Assembly (NCBI GenBank): GCA_003990955.1
Contig: BIFV01000004.1
Coordinates: 1 to 64,000, forward strand
Source: Sporomusaceae bacterium FL31
GTDB taxonomy: Bacteria; Bacillota; Negativicutes; DSM-1736; Dendrosporobacteraceae
Length of the DNA stretch: 64,000 nucleotides
Reading direction: 5' to 3'
Part shown: positions 45,199 to 53,238 of the stretch, one piece after another
Layout of the letters: every line of letters starts with the position of its first letter
Position numbering within the stretch: position 1 is the first letter of the stretch
Position numbers and translations under genes: made by a program
The notes under the pieces: model-generated
Databases searched by the model: none
What the model saw: the letters and a program-made list of their open reading frames with translations, nothing else
Told to the model about the DNA's origin: nothing

Positions 45199-45204
45199 AT
45201 TACA

Positions 45205-46239
45205 TCACCTACTTTTCGTTAATATTTGTAATATATAATCACTAAGAGCTTGCGTGCTACTACGCGTACCTGATATGTGGCCCTCCACTACTACTTTTCC
45301 GATCCATACGGGATTGCTTTTATCCCAGTCAATTTTGGTTAGATTCATTAACTTGTCAGACCATGACTCCGAATGATCTTTCAATAATTGACTCCCAGCG
45401 CGCCCAAGAGCAATTAAGGTGATGCTATGAGCACTGACTGACTTTTTGCGCAAATCGGAGGCTTTTCGACGTTCATTTATCACGTCTTGCCAATCTACCA
45501 TATATTTAGATACTTGATCCCAATATTGAAAAGCAAAATTATGTTGTTTTGACCAATCCCAATCAGAACATTCTTGTAGCAAGGCTTGTGTGCCATGATA
45601 GAGACCACTCAAAGTGAAAAGTGCTTTTGAGCGATTCGGAATAGTGGATCTTTCTTTTTCAACCCAGCCCTTGAAGGTGGTTAAGCTATCAGCCATGTTG
45701 CAAATTAATGTTGAAAAATCACTTCGTTGATCAAAAAGAATATTAAGAGACTTCGTGGGGCGTATAGCATATCGATTTAAATCTGAAAATATTTGTTGTG
45801 AACGTTTTAGTCCCATATCACCAAATAGTACAACCGATATATGCTCATACTTTAGCATGGGGTTTTTTTTGAGAGCAGATTCAATAGCTGCTTTTCTATG
45901 TTGTCCATCATTGATAAGAAAGCGAGCAGACATGGGAATTGAAATCTGACCGATTCGACATTCTTTATCAGAGGTTAAAGGTTCAAAAGAAATTGGTCCG
46001 TCAACAGATGCAGTAATTGCAGAAAAAACATATGAGTTGGGGTTATCAAGGATATATTCACACATTTCAGGAATACGAGATTTGTTAATTATTCTTTGAG
46101 CGCGTAAATGCGGAGGAAGTTCTTCGTCACTGAACATGAATAAACGAGGCAGTGTTAATAATGGTACCATTGAAATATAGTATTCAGTTCCTGCTTGTAT
46201 ACCTTTAATGGCTGGAAAGCTATATATAGCATCAGTCAT
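45205..46239 (-). CDS. dndB: DNA phosphorothioation regulator DndB
   Basis: A 344-residue DGQHR-domain protein with FLINDGQHRKAAIESAL (DGQHR at 111-115) and DLNRYAIRPTKSLNILFDQR. DndB represses dnd transcription in studied systems and affects modification frequency. It is the first gene of the operon. ATG 46239 follows CAGGAGTGATATTC; the track start nine bases upstream lacks spacing. A TTGACC-18-TATAAT promoter and two GGAAGTGT repeats precede it, possible targets of autoregulation. Confidence 0.9.
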   Translation of the reverse strand: MTDAIYSFPAIKGIQAGTEYYISMVPLLTLPRLFMFSDEELPPHLRAQRIINKSRIPEMCEYILDNPNSYVFSAITASVDGPISFEPLTSDKECRIGQISIPMSARFLINDGQHRKAAIESALKKNPMLKYEHISVVLFGDMGLKRSQQIFSDLNRYAIRPTKSLNILFDQRSDFSTLICNMADSLTTFKGWVEKERSTIPNRSKALFTLSGLYHGTQALLQECSDWDWSKQHNFAFQYWDQVSKYMVDWQDVINERRKASDLRKKSVSAHSITLIALGRAGSQLLKDHSESWSDKLMNLTKIDWDKSNPVWIGKVVVEGHISGTRSSTQALSDYILQILTKSR

Positions 46240-46269
46240 GAATATCACTCCTGAGATTCCAATGTTTAA

Positions 46270-46300
46270 TGGAAGTGTATAAAAATGTATTTGGAAGTGT
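46270..46300. repeat. direct repeats TGGAAGTGT in the dnd leader
   Basis: TGGAAGTGT occurs at 46270-46278 and 46292-46300, 22 bp apart (two helical turns), between the -10 box and the dndB start. A candidate operator for DndB or another regulator. Confidence 0.5.
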
Positions 46301-46310
46301 GTTTATTTGC

Positions 46311-46340
46311 ATTATATCATCGCTTTATAGTCTGGGTCAA
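46311..46340 (-). promoter_or_regulatory. sigma-A promoter of the dnd operon
   Basis: On the minus strand TTGACC (46340-46335) and TATAAT (46316-46311) are 18 bp apart, a near-consensus vegetative promoter reading into dndB. Confidence 0.7.
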
Positions 46341-46430
46341 CGCCAATAACTGTAACGGGCGCATTAAAAAAAGTAGTAGACATTTTAGAATATGAGCATG
46401 TAATTATAAATAAATATAGTTATATATTAT

Positions 46431-46540
46431 AGTTTTGAATCGACTGATAAGCCTTGCAGATATACTGCAAAGCCCTTATAAAGGATCATAAAAATCACCC
46501 TAAAACTGTGAAGACAACCGCTTAATGTCGGTTGTCTTTT
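46431..46540 (+). promoter_or_regulatory. structured leader with terminator before DUF932 gene (attenuator candidate)
   Basis: After AT-rich promoter-like sequence comes ATAAG...CTTAT (46447-46451 and 46475-46479) enclosing TTGCAG-ATATA-CTGCAA (46454-46470), then AAGGATCATA (46481-46490). An intrinsic terminator AAGACAACCG/CGGTTGTCTT with T run (46511-46541) follows, 40 bases before the gene. The same arrangement precedes radC at 48811-48925, with compensating stem changes. Confidence 0.65.
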
Positions 46541-46579
46541 CTTATCTTATACAAAATTAGACATAAAGGAGAATTAACC

Positions 46580-47701
46580 ATGAAGCAAGGAAAATCCATT
46601 ATCCAACTAGCTCAGGAATTAGAACGTCAAAGATTTGCTAGAAAAGACTATCTTGCAGATACCCGAAGCTTACATGTCGAAACCGACAGAGGTAAGAGTC
46701 AGCTTACAGTTAGTCTCGATGGTGCTGTAGAAACGTTTATTCTAAATGAGCTGGCTCATAAGCAATTAGCTGAGCGATTGCAAATTCCGCAGAAATACTA
46801 TAACAAGATGCGCTTTGAATATCCGGACTTGCTCGACGAAAACATCAATTCCTGGTTTGGCAAAGCACCGGAGAGAAGAATGATCCGTACCCTTGACGGA
46901 AGTGTTAGAGCCTTTTTAAGTGATCGCTACCGGAGGTTAGATAACCTGGAACTTGCAGACGCAGTTTTTCCAATCCTAAAAGAAATCAAAACAGCCGAAA
47001 TCATATCTAGTGAAGTCACTGAAACCCATATGTACATGAAAGTCATAAATAAAAAGATGAAAGCAGAAGTCACCGTTGGGGATATTGTACAAGCTGGCTT
47101 AATCATTTCTAACTCAGAAGTTGGCTTAGGCAGCTTAAAAGTTGAACCACTCATTTTTCGCTTAATTTGTAAAAATGGTCTTATTGTTAAAGACTATGCC
47201 CAAAAACGCTATCATGTTGGGAAACAAATCGAAATCCAAGACAGTGCCTATGAGATATTTTCTGATGAAACCCTAGCCCAAGACGATAAAGCTTTCTTTA
47301 TGAAAGTCCAGGACACAGTTCGTGTTGCAATTGACGAAGTGAAGTTTAATCTATCCGTCGAAAAACTACGAGCAACCATGAATGAACCAACTGGACCCGA
47401 TCCGGTCAAAACAGTCGAAGTTTTAGCCGATCGTTATACCCTCAATCAGAGTGAAAGAGGTAGCGTTTTGCAACACTTCATTATGGGTGCCGATAACAGT
47501 CGTTACGGTCTAATCAATGCAGTAACCCGCGCGTCACAAGATATCGAAGACTACACAAGAGCCACCGAACTAGAACGGCTGGGCGGTGAACTTTTATCCT
47601 TACCGCTGAATCAAAGGCAACTCCTGTTACCATCTGTTACTGCAACAGATAAGAAGCTGTCCAATATTATTCCTTTAGAAATTGTCGAATCAGTCATGTA
47701 G
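46580..47701 (+). CDS. DUF932 (phage/plasmid-related) protein
   Basis: A 373-residue cytoplasmic protein of the DUF932 family found on plasmids, phages and integrative elements: YNKMRFEYPDLLDENINSWF, RMIRTLDGSVRAFLSDRYRRLDN and NSEVGLGSLKVEPLIFRLICKNG are characteristic blocks. Function is unknown; some neighbours of DUF932 are DNA-processing or anti-restriction genes. ATG 46580 follows AAAGGAGAATTAACC. Expression is likely governed by the attenuator-like leader 46431-46540. An 88-residue gene is coupled downstream. Confidence 0.82.
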   Translation: MKQGKSIIQLAQELERQRFARKDYLADTRSLHVETDRGKSQLTVSLDGAVETFILNELAHKQLAERLQIPQKYYNKMRFEYPDLLDENINSWFGKAPERRMIRTLDGSVRAFLSDRYRRLDNLELADAVFPILKEIKTAEIISSEVTETHMYMKVINKKMKAEVTVGDIVQAGLIISNSEVGLGSLKVEPLIFRLICKNGLIVKDYAQKRYHVGKQIEIQDSAYEIFSDETLAQDDKAFFMKVQDTVRVAIDEVKFNLSVEKLRATMNEPTGPDPVKTVEVLADRYTLNQSERGSVLQHFIMGADNSRYGLINAVTRASQDIEDYTRATELERLGGELLSLPLNQRQLLLPSVTATDKKLSNIIPLEIVESVM

Positions 47702-47711
47702 GAGGAATACC

Positions 47712-47978
47712 ATGATCATTCATACCTGCTTCGCCTATTCAGACATCAAAGCAGAATTCCATCAGTTCCAGGATGCCTTTCATGTAGCCCTAAAAGAGTC
47801 CAAAGACGACCAGATCTATCTTACATTGAGCTATATGCAAGCAAAATTACTCGCAGAATCCCTGCAACAAGTCATTAGTCAAAGCCCCTTAACTGAATTA
47901 ATGAAAACTGGCAGTCATCTCTTGGGAGGAATGACTGCCAGTTACTTTATAACCGCAAAACAATATGAGGAAAAGTAG
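47712..47978 (+). CDS. small hypothetical protein, 88 aa, downstream of DUF932
   Basis: A soluble 88-residue protein (MIIHTCFAYSDIKAEFHQF...) starting at ATG 47712, which follows GGAGGAATACC, ten bases after the DUF932 stop codon. The close spacing makes it an operon partner. No recognisable motif. Confidence 0.6.
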   Translation: MIIHTCFAYSDIKAEFHQFQDAFHVALKESKDDQIYLTLSYMQAKLLAESLQQVISQSPLTELMKTGSHLLGGMTASYFITAKQYEEK

Positions 47979-48160
47979 TCTGTTATTCCCGCTCATTATC
48001 CGGCTTAATACTGTTAATGGCAGTGCTAAACTGATCCCTGAGGTTAGTTTTTCAGTGGCTTTGTATTAATGATTAAATCTGAAATATTGACGCAGTGAGT
48101 ATTTCGGATATTTATCAGATTGTGAATTTTCTAGTCTTTATAGTGGTTTTTTAAAATAAA

Positions 48161-48190
48161 TATAGAGCTTGGCAATCGCCAAGCTCTATA
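48161..48190 (-). terminator. intrinsic terminator
   Basis: TATAGAGCTTGGC, loop, GCCAAGCTCTATA (13 bp), followed on the minus strand by TTTATTTTAAA. It ends the small HTH gene 48192-48377. Confidence 0.88.
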
Positions 48191-48191
48191 T

Positions 48192-48377
48192 TTATGCTAG
48201 GTTACTTTGTTGTAATACGTATTCAATGACACCTTGTTTAGGAATCTTCCATACCCGATTGTATCGGAATGCTTTAACTTGCCCAGACGATAATAACTGA
48301 TATGCTGTATTTTTTCCGATTGACAACATTTCGCAAAAGTCTTCTACCGTTACGATGTCGCTATATTGCTCATACAT
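48192..48377 (-). CDS. excisionase-like small HTH protein
   Basis: A 61-residue MerR/Xis-type winged helix: VTVEDFCEMLSIGKNTAYQLLSSGQVKAFRYNRVWKIPKQGVIEYV, the helix_turn_helix_17-like pattern of excisionases. ATG 48377 follows GGAGGACCAAAAATC. One of three such genes on the element; the one beside the integrase is the better Xis candidate, so this copy may be a regulator. Confidence 0.75.
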   Translation of the reverse strand: MYEQYSDIVTVEDFCEMLSIGKNTAYQLLSSGQVKAFRYNRVWKIPKQGVIEYVLQQSNLA

Positions 48378-48486
48378 GATTTTTGGTCCTCCACTAAATT
48401 TATATTATTTTAATGTAACGAACAAAATAGAATTTAATTCCTATATTAATTAAATCTTGTTAAATCAGTATAAACTCTTAATCATC

Positions 48487-48711
48487 TTAGGAGTTCTCCA
48501 ATGAGCGAATATAATCGGCTATAGCCCCTTCTGAAACTTTCCAGGCTTTACCGACTTTGATGGCCTTCAATTTGTGCTCATGAATTAATTGATAGATAAC
48601 CTGTGAACTGACGCGCAGCATGGCGGCAACTTCCGATACATAAAAGTATTTAAAGTTGATGCCGTTTACAGGATTTAAAGTAATCTGTGGTTTTGCATTA
48701 ATAGTAGGCAT
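48487..48711 (-). CDS. excisionase-like small HTH protein
   Basis: A 74-residue protein with a 20-residue leader and a MerR-like domain: YVSEVAAMLRVSSQVIYQLIHEHKLKAIKVGKAWKVSEGAIADYI. ATG 48711 follows AGGAGGTTATGAATT. It lies upstream of the other minus-strand HTH gene and divergent from radC; the radC leader lies in the gap. Probably a transcriptional regulator of this part of the element or an accessory recombination factor. Confidence 0.75.
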   Translation of the reverse strand: MPTINAKPQITLNPVNGINFKYFYVSEVAAMLRVSSQVIYQLIHEHKLKAIKVGKAWKVSEGAIADYIRSLENS

Positions 48712-48810
48712 AATTCATAACCTCCTTTCATTATTTATATTTATGTTCACTTAAAAAAGAGGAAAACTGATTAAGTTGCGTTTATTGTCAACTTTTGATA
48801 ATTCAAATAT

Positions 48811-48925
48811 ATATTATAGTTATGAAATCTCATGAGCAATTACAGATATACAGTAATCCCTCATGAAGGATCATAGGAAAATAGCAAGGCACTGACTTGC
48901 CCGGTCAGTGCCTTGCTTATTTATT
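48811..48925 (+). promoter_or_regulatory. structured leader with terminator before radC (attenuator candidate)
   Basis: A promoter-like TTGTCA-17-TATATA (48785-48813) leads into TCATGAG/CTCATGA (48830-48836 and 48860-48866), enclosing ATTAC-AGATATACA-GTAAT, then AAGGATCATA (48866-48875). A strong terminator hairpin GCAAGGCACTGAC/GTCAGTGCCTTGC plus T-rich tail (48884-48925) ends 15 bases before radC. It shares loop AGATATAC and AAGGATCATA with the leader at 46431, while the stems differ but still pair. Confidence 0.65.
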
Positions 48926-48939
48926 AAAGGAGGATTTGC

Positions 48940-49566
48940 ATGCTCGTTTGTAAACAAGAAACGTCGTTAGAAGCTTTGCCGGAAGAAATTTTGCTTGGTG
49001 AATTTATCTCGCCAGCAGCTGCAAAACAGCTTATTACCAAATACGGGGGTATCTATCATATTTTGCTGCATACGTCCGAGCAGCAAATAGGCAGCGTTAG
49101 CGGGATTGGCAAAGTCGGACTAAAGCGGATTGCCAGCCTGAAAGCGGTTATCCAACGGCTGGAGGAAGAACGAAAAAAACAAATACTCAGTATTACCAAG
49201 CCACAGGATGTTGCAGACTATTATACCGATATGCAGGACTTGCAACAAGAAGAAATTAGGGTATTACTGCTGAATACCAAGAACAAGATACTAGGACAGA
49301 AGAAAGTTTTTCTTGGTATGGTTAATTTCTCTCTGGCATCAGCCAGAGAAATCTTTCATGCTGCGGTTCAAGCAATGGCAAGCACGATTATTGTAGTGCA
49401 CAATCATCCATCTGGCGACCCGGCTCCGAGCCGGGAAGACGAGGAAGTTACGAAAACGTTGGTGCATGGTGGTAAAATATTAAACATTCCTATTTTAGAT
49501 CACATTATCGTCGGCAAGGATGGTTACTACAGTTTCAAAGAAAAAGGCAATATAGAAATAACGTAG
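48940..49566 (+). CDS. radC: RadC-family JAB/MPN domain protein
   Basis: A 208-residue protein with a helix-hairpin-helix (VSGIGKVGLKRI, ~53-65) and a JAMM metalloprotease-like site VHNHPSGDPAPSREDEE (His154, His156, Asp167). RadC proteins are widespread on plasmids and ICEs; their true role is unsettled (recombination or processing is proposed). ATG 48940 follows AAAGGAGGATTTGC. Its expression should pass the terminator at 48884-48925, so the leader may regulate it. Confidence 0.85.
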   Translation: MLVCKQETSLEALPEEILLGEFISPAAAKQLITKYGGIYHILLHTSEQQIGSVSGIGKVGLKRIASLKAVIQRLEEERKKQILSITKPQDVADYYTDMQDLQQEEIRVLLLNTKNKILGQKKVFLGMVNFSLASAREIFHAAVQAMASTIIVVHNHPSGDPAPSREDEEVTKTLVHGGKILNIPILDHIIVGKDGYYSFKEKGNIEIT

Positions 49567-49661
49567 TGAGGGTGCTTGACGGAAATGCCTGGGATTTTTT
49601 GCGATGACCGCTCTCTGATAGATTGACAATGCCAGTAGTATTGTTAGGTGTGGAGGAGACT

Positions 49662-49752
49662 TGTCCGTTCTGTCCGGTGAATAAAAATTAGCAAGCAAAT
49701 TAGATAAAAATAGGTTTATCCAATATGATCATATAAGCGGACATAACGGACA
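49662..49752. repeat. 91-bp paired-repeat array (TGTCCG / CGGACA), copy 1
   Basis: TGTCCG occurs twice, nine bases apart (49662 and 49671), and CGGACA twice, nine bases apart (49738 and 49747), flanking 61 bases of A/T-rich DNA. Outer repeats are mutually inverted. An almost identical layout recurs at 53146-53238. The surrounding gap (49567-50105) contains no supported gene. Confidence 0.75.
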
Positions 49753-49785
49753 CTTGTTTATAATTCCTATGAAGTGACGACTTAC

Positions 49786-49826
49786 GAGGCTTACTTTTTC
49801 TTACAATGATAAGGGAGGTAAGCCTC
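49786..49826. other. two-part hairpin in intergenic gap
   Basis: GAGGCTTAC (49786-49794) pairs with GTAAGCCTC (49818-49826), with an inner CTTA/TAAG stem (49800-49803 and 49810-49813). No T run follows. It lies 34 bases beyond the repeat array in the same gap. Confidence 0.5.
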
Positions 49827-50105
49827 ACTAAAATTTTATTGATACAGTTTGGTTTTGAAGTTCCTGGGTAGCGTAGAAACAGTAGGCAAAAAATAACAAT
49901 AAGTTGTATTTTAATACCGATATGCATTTTTTTAACATTGCTAGGATGTAATTAAGGACAATTTGTATGAAATGTTACACAAATAGGTAAGTATACAAAT
50001 TTTTTGCAATCGTTTACATTGAGGCTAGAGGCGGTTGGAGAGTCATAAGGCCATGCATTTGAAACACAAGGGTATGTTTATGCGTAAGAGGTGTTGGAGG
50101 TAGGT

Positions 50106-50336
50106 ATGTTTGCTCAAAAATATAAAGTCATAGGATTAAAGATCGCCTACTTTCGAAAAATGAAGGGCTACACGCAAGAAGAACTGGCGCGCAGAGCTCA
50201 GATCAGCACTTCGTATTTGTCGCGGATTGAACGTGGCAATTATACAAAAAGCGTATCCTTATCTGTTCTGTTAATCATCGCGCAAGCGTTGGAAATCGAT
50301 ATTGACGCCTTGGTCTGTGATAAAGGACCAAATTGA
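50106..50336 (+). CDS. XRE family DNA-binding protein
   Basis: A 76-residue Cro/CI-type HTH: LKIAYFRKMKGYTQEELARRAQISTSYLSRIERG is a textbook example. ATG 50106 follows GGAGGTAGGT. It lies at the start of the envelope cluster bracketed by the two TGTCCG arrays and may bind them or regulate the cluster, though I have no direct evidence. No peptidase or metal motif. Confidence 0.85.
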   Translation: MFAQKYKVIGLKIAYFRKMKGYTQEELARRAQISTSYLSRIERGNYTKSVSLSVLLIIAQALEIDIDALVCDKGPN

Positions 50337-50427
50337 AGCAAACTTTGGTAAGCATTATTTGGGCTATTTTGCCCTTTAAGTATTTTAACGGACCAATTTA
50401 TAAAATTATGATAGAAAGGAAGTTGCT

Positions 50428-51024
50428 ATGAGTATTGTATGTGGAAAATGTCAGGCATTAATTGAAGAAACTGTAAGATTTTGTTCACATTGTGGTTTTA
50501 GCCAGGAATCGGCAATCATTGAACAAGTAGGAGGCAGCTCTGTGGAAGATGTATTATCTGTTAGTGAAAATGCGGCAATATCTGAAATAAAACGAGAGTA
50601 CCAATTTGAAAAGCAAAACTATATTGGTAGTTTAAGGTATTCAATTATTACGACTCATATTCAGTTAGAGGCTTCCTATATGGAAATCGTACAAGATAAA
50701 AAAACGCTGGGGATTTTTAAAAAAAGGCGGTTGGATACGAAAATCGAGTATGGGGATATCCACGATATTGTTATAAAAAAGACAATGGACAAATATGATT
50801 CAGTTTGGGCAATTATTTGCTGCGTACTTGGTATAATTATGCCGGTTGCCTTTCTATTGGCAATTGTGCTTTTTTGGGCTGCTTATGGAAAGAAGATACA
50901 TATTTTTACAAAGAAACATGTATATCAGATTCCGACCACTGGAGAAGTCAACTTAGATGAGTTAGTAAGAGCCGTAAAAGTCTTTAATCCCGATATTTTT
51001 ATAAAAGGTAATAAAGATGCTTAA
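50428..51024 (+). CDS. zinc-ribbon membrane protein, unknown function
   Basis: A 198-residue protein. The N-terminus has a zinc ribbon CGKCQALIEETVRFCSHCG (two CxxC knuckles). A middle region (residues ~70-120) may form a PH-like domain (IVQDKKTLGIFKKRRLDTKIEYGDI). A hydrophobic pair of helices WAIICCVLGIIMPVAFLLAIVLFWAAY follows. ATG 50428 follows AGAAAGGAAGTTGCT. Architecture suggests a membrane-linked regulator; nothing more can be said. Confidence 0.65.
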   Translation: MSIVCGKCQALIEETVRFCSHCGFSQESAIIEQVGGSSVEDVLSVSENAAISEIKREYQFEKQNYIGSLRYSIITTHIQLEASYMEIVQDKKTLGIFKKRRLDTKIEYGDIHDIVIKKTMDKYDSVWAIICCVLGIIMPVAFLLAIVLFWAAYGKKIHIFTKKHVYQIPTTGEVNLDELVRAVKVFNPDIFIKGNKDA

Positions 51025-51048
51025 TTACAGATTTAGGAGGGCGGTTCG

Positions 51049-51228
51049 GTGAAATTTTGCATTTATTGTAACCAACTTGTCGATCCGACCAAGAGAACAA
51101 ACTGGGTTTTACTGATCTTGCTATGCCTGATTACTTCTGGCGGATGGTTAATCATTTACATACCTTACTATTTATTGCTGAAGGGGAAAATTTGTCCGAT
51201 ATGTAATGGACATGAATTTAGGGATTAA
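51049..51228 (+). CDS. short zinc-ribbon membrane protein, 59 aa
   Basis: A small frame with two CxxC motifs (CIYC at residues 4-7 and CPIC at 49-52) flanking one hydrophobic helix (~residues 20-45). This is the layout of LITAF-like or split zinc-ribbon proteins. GTG 51049 follows AGGAGGGCGGTTCG. It lies 24 bases after the preceding zinc-ribbon gene and 16 before the lipoprotein gene, clearly in the same operon. Confidence 0.65.
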   Translation: MKFCIYCNQLVDPTKRTNWVLLILLCLITSGGWLIIYIPYYLLLKGKICPICNGHEFRD

Positions 51229-51244
51229 GGAGTGCGATTTATAG

Positions 51245-52159
51245 ATGGGGAAGATACTGAAATTTGTAAAATGGTATTTCGTGATTTCTGTTATCCTGGC
51301 TATGATTGTAGGTCTTTATTCCTGTGCGACAGAAACCGAGGAGCAAAAGGCGATGCGCAAAGCGAAAGGGGCTATCGAAGAAGTAGAGCGAAACTTTTCA
51401 CGAGATTTAAAAGTAGCACTTAAAGAACACGATGGTGATGCTTTAGTCCGTTTGTACCATAATGCTAAATCGGAGGAACAAAAAGAAAAACTGATTAATG
51501 AGACTAACAGCAGTTATATGAAATGGCTCAGTGAAATTCGGGACAAGGAACGTCTTACCACTGGGCTAAAAGAAGAACTTCTAAAATACTATACACCACT
51601 GGCATTTGCGGAACAAATCAAAGATCCAAAACTGGCGGATTTACAGTCGGTTCGGAACAATATCGGAAAACTTATCGAAAATCAGGAGAGAATTGACGAA
51701 GCCGGGAATAAATATGGCAATCATGTGCAGGTTGTGGACAATCCAGAGCAAGCCCAATGGATGGACATTTACGTGGCACAGCGAGTGGAAAGCCCCTTTA
51801 ATATTAAACTGGGAAATATAAATTTGACCGAAAAGTATACGGATCAATACCGGATTACCAGTTATAAATCTGTTTTTAATTCGGCCGTCCAAACCGATAC
51901 TTGGGAGGCCATTGCGACTTTCAAAAAAGATAGTCCGGTACAGCAAGGAGTAAAACAGTTCTATGCCGTACCGAGCGGTGAAGAAAAGTTTACAAAATCC
52001 GGTGGTTTTGATGTGACACTGCCGATTTTTGTCGAAGTGACTAAAGACGATATTGAATACAGCTATCAGGTAAAACAGTACCGACTGAACATAAAAAGCT
52101 TTTCCGATGCTATCTATCAAGTGATCAATCAATATGTACCGCCGAAAACCGGAAAATGA
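51245..52159 (+). CDS. lipoprotein of unknown function
   Basis: A 304-residue protein with an N-terminal membrane segment and lipobox GLYSC (Cys about 27), followed by a charged, helical domain rich in Glu, Lys and Gln (TETEEQKAMRKAKGAIEEVERNF). The C-terminal half is probably beta-rich. It is anchored to the outer face of the membrane. Start ATG 51245 after AGGAGTGCGATTTATAG. No family recognised. Confidence 0.7.
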   Translation: MGKILKFVKWYFVISVILAMIVGLYSCATETEEQKAMRKAKGAIEEVERNFSRDLKVALKEHDGDALVRLYHNAKSEEQKEKLINETNSSYMKWLSEIRDKERLTTGLKEELLKYYTPLAFAEQIKDPKLADLQSVRNNIGKLIENQERIDEAGNKYGNHVQVVDNPEQAQWMDIYVAQRVESPFNIKLGNINLTEKYTDQYRITSYKSVFNSAVQTDTWEAIATFKKDSPVQQGVKQFYAVPSGEEKFTKSGGFDVTLPIFVEVTKDDIEYSYQVKQYRLNIKSFSDAIYQVINQYVPPKTGK

Positions 52160-52216
52160 TCTGGAGTGATCAGCTAACACGTTGTGGATTATAGCCTAGT
52201 AATGGAGGGAGAAACT

Positions 52217-52618
52217 ATGCGGAAGTTTAAGAAGGTAGTACTTTGTTTTTGCATGCTGACAATATTGTGGGGCATATGGGAAAATATGAATATGCAAGCC
52301 TGCTTTGCCATGTCGTTTGAAGGTGGAAAGCGGATATTTCTAAGTACTTGGCGGCTAAATTATCCGAATGATGAAGCGAACCAATGGTATGAAACTATAA
52401 CCGATAATAATTTTTTAGGCTTGGGCAGATATACTATTGATGAGATCGCGATGCCGGACCAATTTAGCTATCGTGTGACATTACACTTAAACGATAACCC
52501 TAAGGCGGTATATTGGGTGAAAATCAGAGAAGGCAGCCATGGACATGGTATGAAGGTATATAAAGTCGACAATGCCTGGCACCATGTGCTGGATGGATGG
52601 CGCAGTATAAATCCGTAG
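52217..52618 (+). CDS. secreted protein of unknown function
   Basis: A 133-residue protein with a hydrophobic N-terminus (KVVLCFCMLTILWGIWE) that looks like a signal anchor or signal peptide, and no later membrane segment. The mature part has many aromatic residues (WYETITDNNFLGLGRY). ATG 52217 follows GGAGGGAGAAACT. The gene follows the lipoprotein gene by 57 bases, and a 48-residue ORF (52660-52800) beyond it is too weak to call. Confidence 0.6.
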   Translation: MRKFKKVVLCFCMLTILWGIWENMNMQACFAMSFEGGKRIFLSTWRLNYPNDEANQWYETITDNNFLGLGRYTIDEIAMPDQFSYRVTLHLNDNPKAVYWVKIREGSHGHGMKVYKVDNAWHHVLDGWRSINP

Positions 52619-52879
52619 TAGGCAAGGGTGGCGTAGGAGAAGGATAAAGCGAAACTATGGTACATGACACTGTTTGCAGCGTACTCTATGTGGGGGCATG
52701 GCAGAGATTTTTTCTTCAAGCATCCTATATTGAAACCGTATGTGTGCTTAGCCTGACAGTTTTTATTACGGCGGAAATCATTATGACGTCGTATTACTAG
52801 GCTGAATGACGATTTCACTTACGCTGATTCTGTGGTTTTTAGAAGTCGGAAAAGATAGTTGGGAAACTGGTATTCTTGG

Positions 52880-52930
52880 ATAAGAGATTTACTGACCTTA
52901 CCGTACGAGGTCAGTAAATCTCTTATTAAT
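52880..52930 (+). terminator. intrinsic terminator of envelope cluster
   Basis: A perfect 19-bp stem (52880-52898 and 52908-52926) with a 9-base loop, then a TAATTG tail. Confidence 0.85.
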
Positions 52931-53145
52931 TGTTATTATGAGAAAATTTTTCATATGGAAATATGGCTGGTAAGCTGATTCGTATCTATGGAAGAATTCA
53001 GCATAGTGAAGAACAGGGCACTAATGATTCTTACGCTACAAATAAGCTGTATTCGCTGATATGCGGGAAAAAAGTAAATGCCACTTTAGTCAAAAGTCAA
53101 AGCCAAAGTGGTGGCGATGTTCTTACCGGAACCTCTGAAATATGA

Positions 53146-53238
53146 TGTCCGCTTTGTCCGGTGATTAGAGATATAGCGGAAACTGCATTAAAATAGATGG
53201 AATAAATATCTATATGAATTTAGCGGACAAAGCGGACG
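53146..53238. repeat. 93-bp paired-repeat array (TGTCCG / CGGACA), copy 2
   Basis: TGTCCG at 53146 and 53155, and CGGACA at 53224 with CGGACG at 53233, flank 63 A/T-rich bases. The layout and both 9-bp phasings equal copy 1 at 49662-49752. Confidence 0.75.

Noticed and set aside
52660..52800. 48-codon ORF after the secreted-protein gene
   Set aside because: Ribosome site too far away (13 bases); no motif.
52963..53145. 60-codon ORF, weakly resembling a resolvase start (IYGRIQ...EEQ)
   Set aside because: No ribosome site and similarity limited to a few residues.
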